A stretch of DNA of 5,133 nt from NCBI GenBank assembly GCA_020346805.1, contig CP070790.1, positions 697,293-702,425 of the forward strand, read 5' to 3'. The position numbers and the translations under genes were made by a program. This document shows, piece by piece, positions 5,124 to 5,133 of the stretch (positions within the stretch are counted from its first letter, which is position 1; every line of letters starts with the position of its first letter). Source of the stretch: Planctomycetota bacterium. Lineage in GTDB: Bacteria; Planctomycetota; Phycisphaerae; UBA1845; PWPN01. The notes below the pieces were generated by a model. That model was not told the origin of the DNA, made no database searches, and was given only the letters and a program-made list of their open reading frames with translations.

Positions 5124-5133
5124 AAACGGCTTA

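Noticed and set aside
1..5133. Mobile element, defence system, CRISPR or tRNA-linked island
   Set aside because: No transposase, integrase, terminal repeats flanked by target duplications, spaced direct repeats or tRNA-like fold was found. The genes are ordinary chromosomal functions.

Overview
The window is bacterial chromosome, densely coded and moderately GC-rich. It shows no tRNA, rRNA, CRISPR array, insertion sequence or phage gene. Nothing in it fixes the taxon. Several traits together suggest an uncultured or little-studied Gram-negative lineage, perhaps of the FCB/Zixibacteria kind: a secreted Lys/Glu/Asp-rich protein, a peptide deformylase with non-standard motifs, and complex I genes in the order A-H-J-K. 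This placement is inferred from general familiarity with such proteins and is weak.

Layout. (1) Positions 1-270 on the minus strand hold the first 90 codons of a secreted, highly charged protein that runs off the left edge. It has a clear signal peptide and a strong Shine-Dalgarno sequence. (2) Positions 271-416 are a divergent intergenic region with back-to-back promoter-like elements and a 10-bp direct repeat. (3) Positions 417-2633 on the plus strand carry three housekeeping-type genes: a peptide deformylase variant, an HD-superfamily hydrolase and an RluD-like 23S rRNA pseudouridine synthase. The HD gene is preceded by a near-consensus sigma-54-type -24/-12 element and lies 15 bp before the pseudouridine synthase gene. 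(4) Positions 2634-2839 are a non-coding gap rich in inverted repeats. (5) Positions 2840-5123 carry nuoA, nuoH, nuoJ and nuoK, membrane subunits of NADH:quinone oxidoreductase (respiratory complex I). The antiporter-like subunits nuoL/M/N would be expected just downstream, outside the window.

How the genes work together. Deformylase and pseudouridine synthase both serve translation: one processes nascent chains, the other modifies rRNA. The HD protein has no assigned substrate. The four nuo genes build the heel and proton-conducting core of the complex I membrane arm. The peripheral-arm genes usually found between A and H (B, C, D, E, F, G), and nuoI between H and J, are absent, so they must be encoded elsewhere if the complex is complete.

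I found no convincing new multi-gene system. The points most worth a second look are the membrane-only nuo arrangement, the structured gap upstream of nuoA, the deformylase motif variants and the sigma-54-like site before the HD gene.
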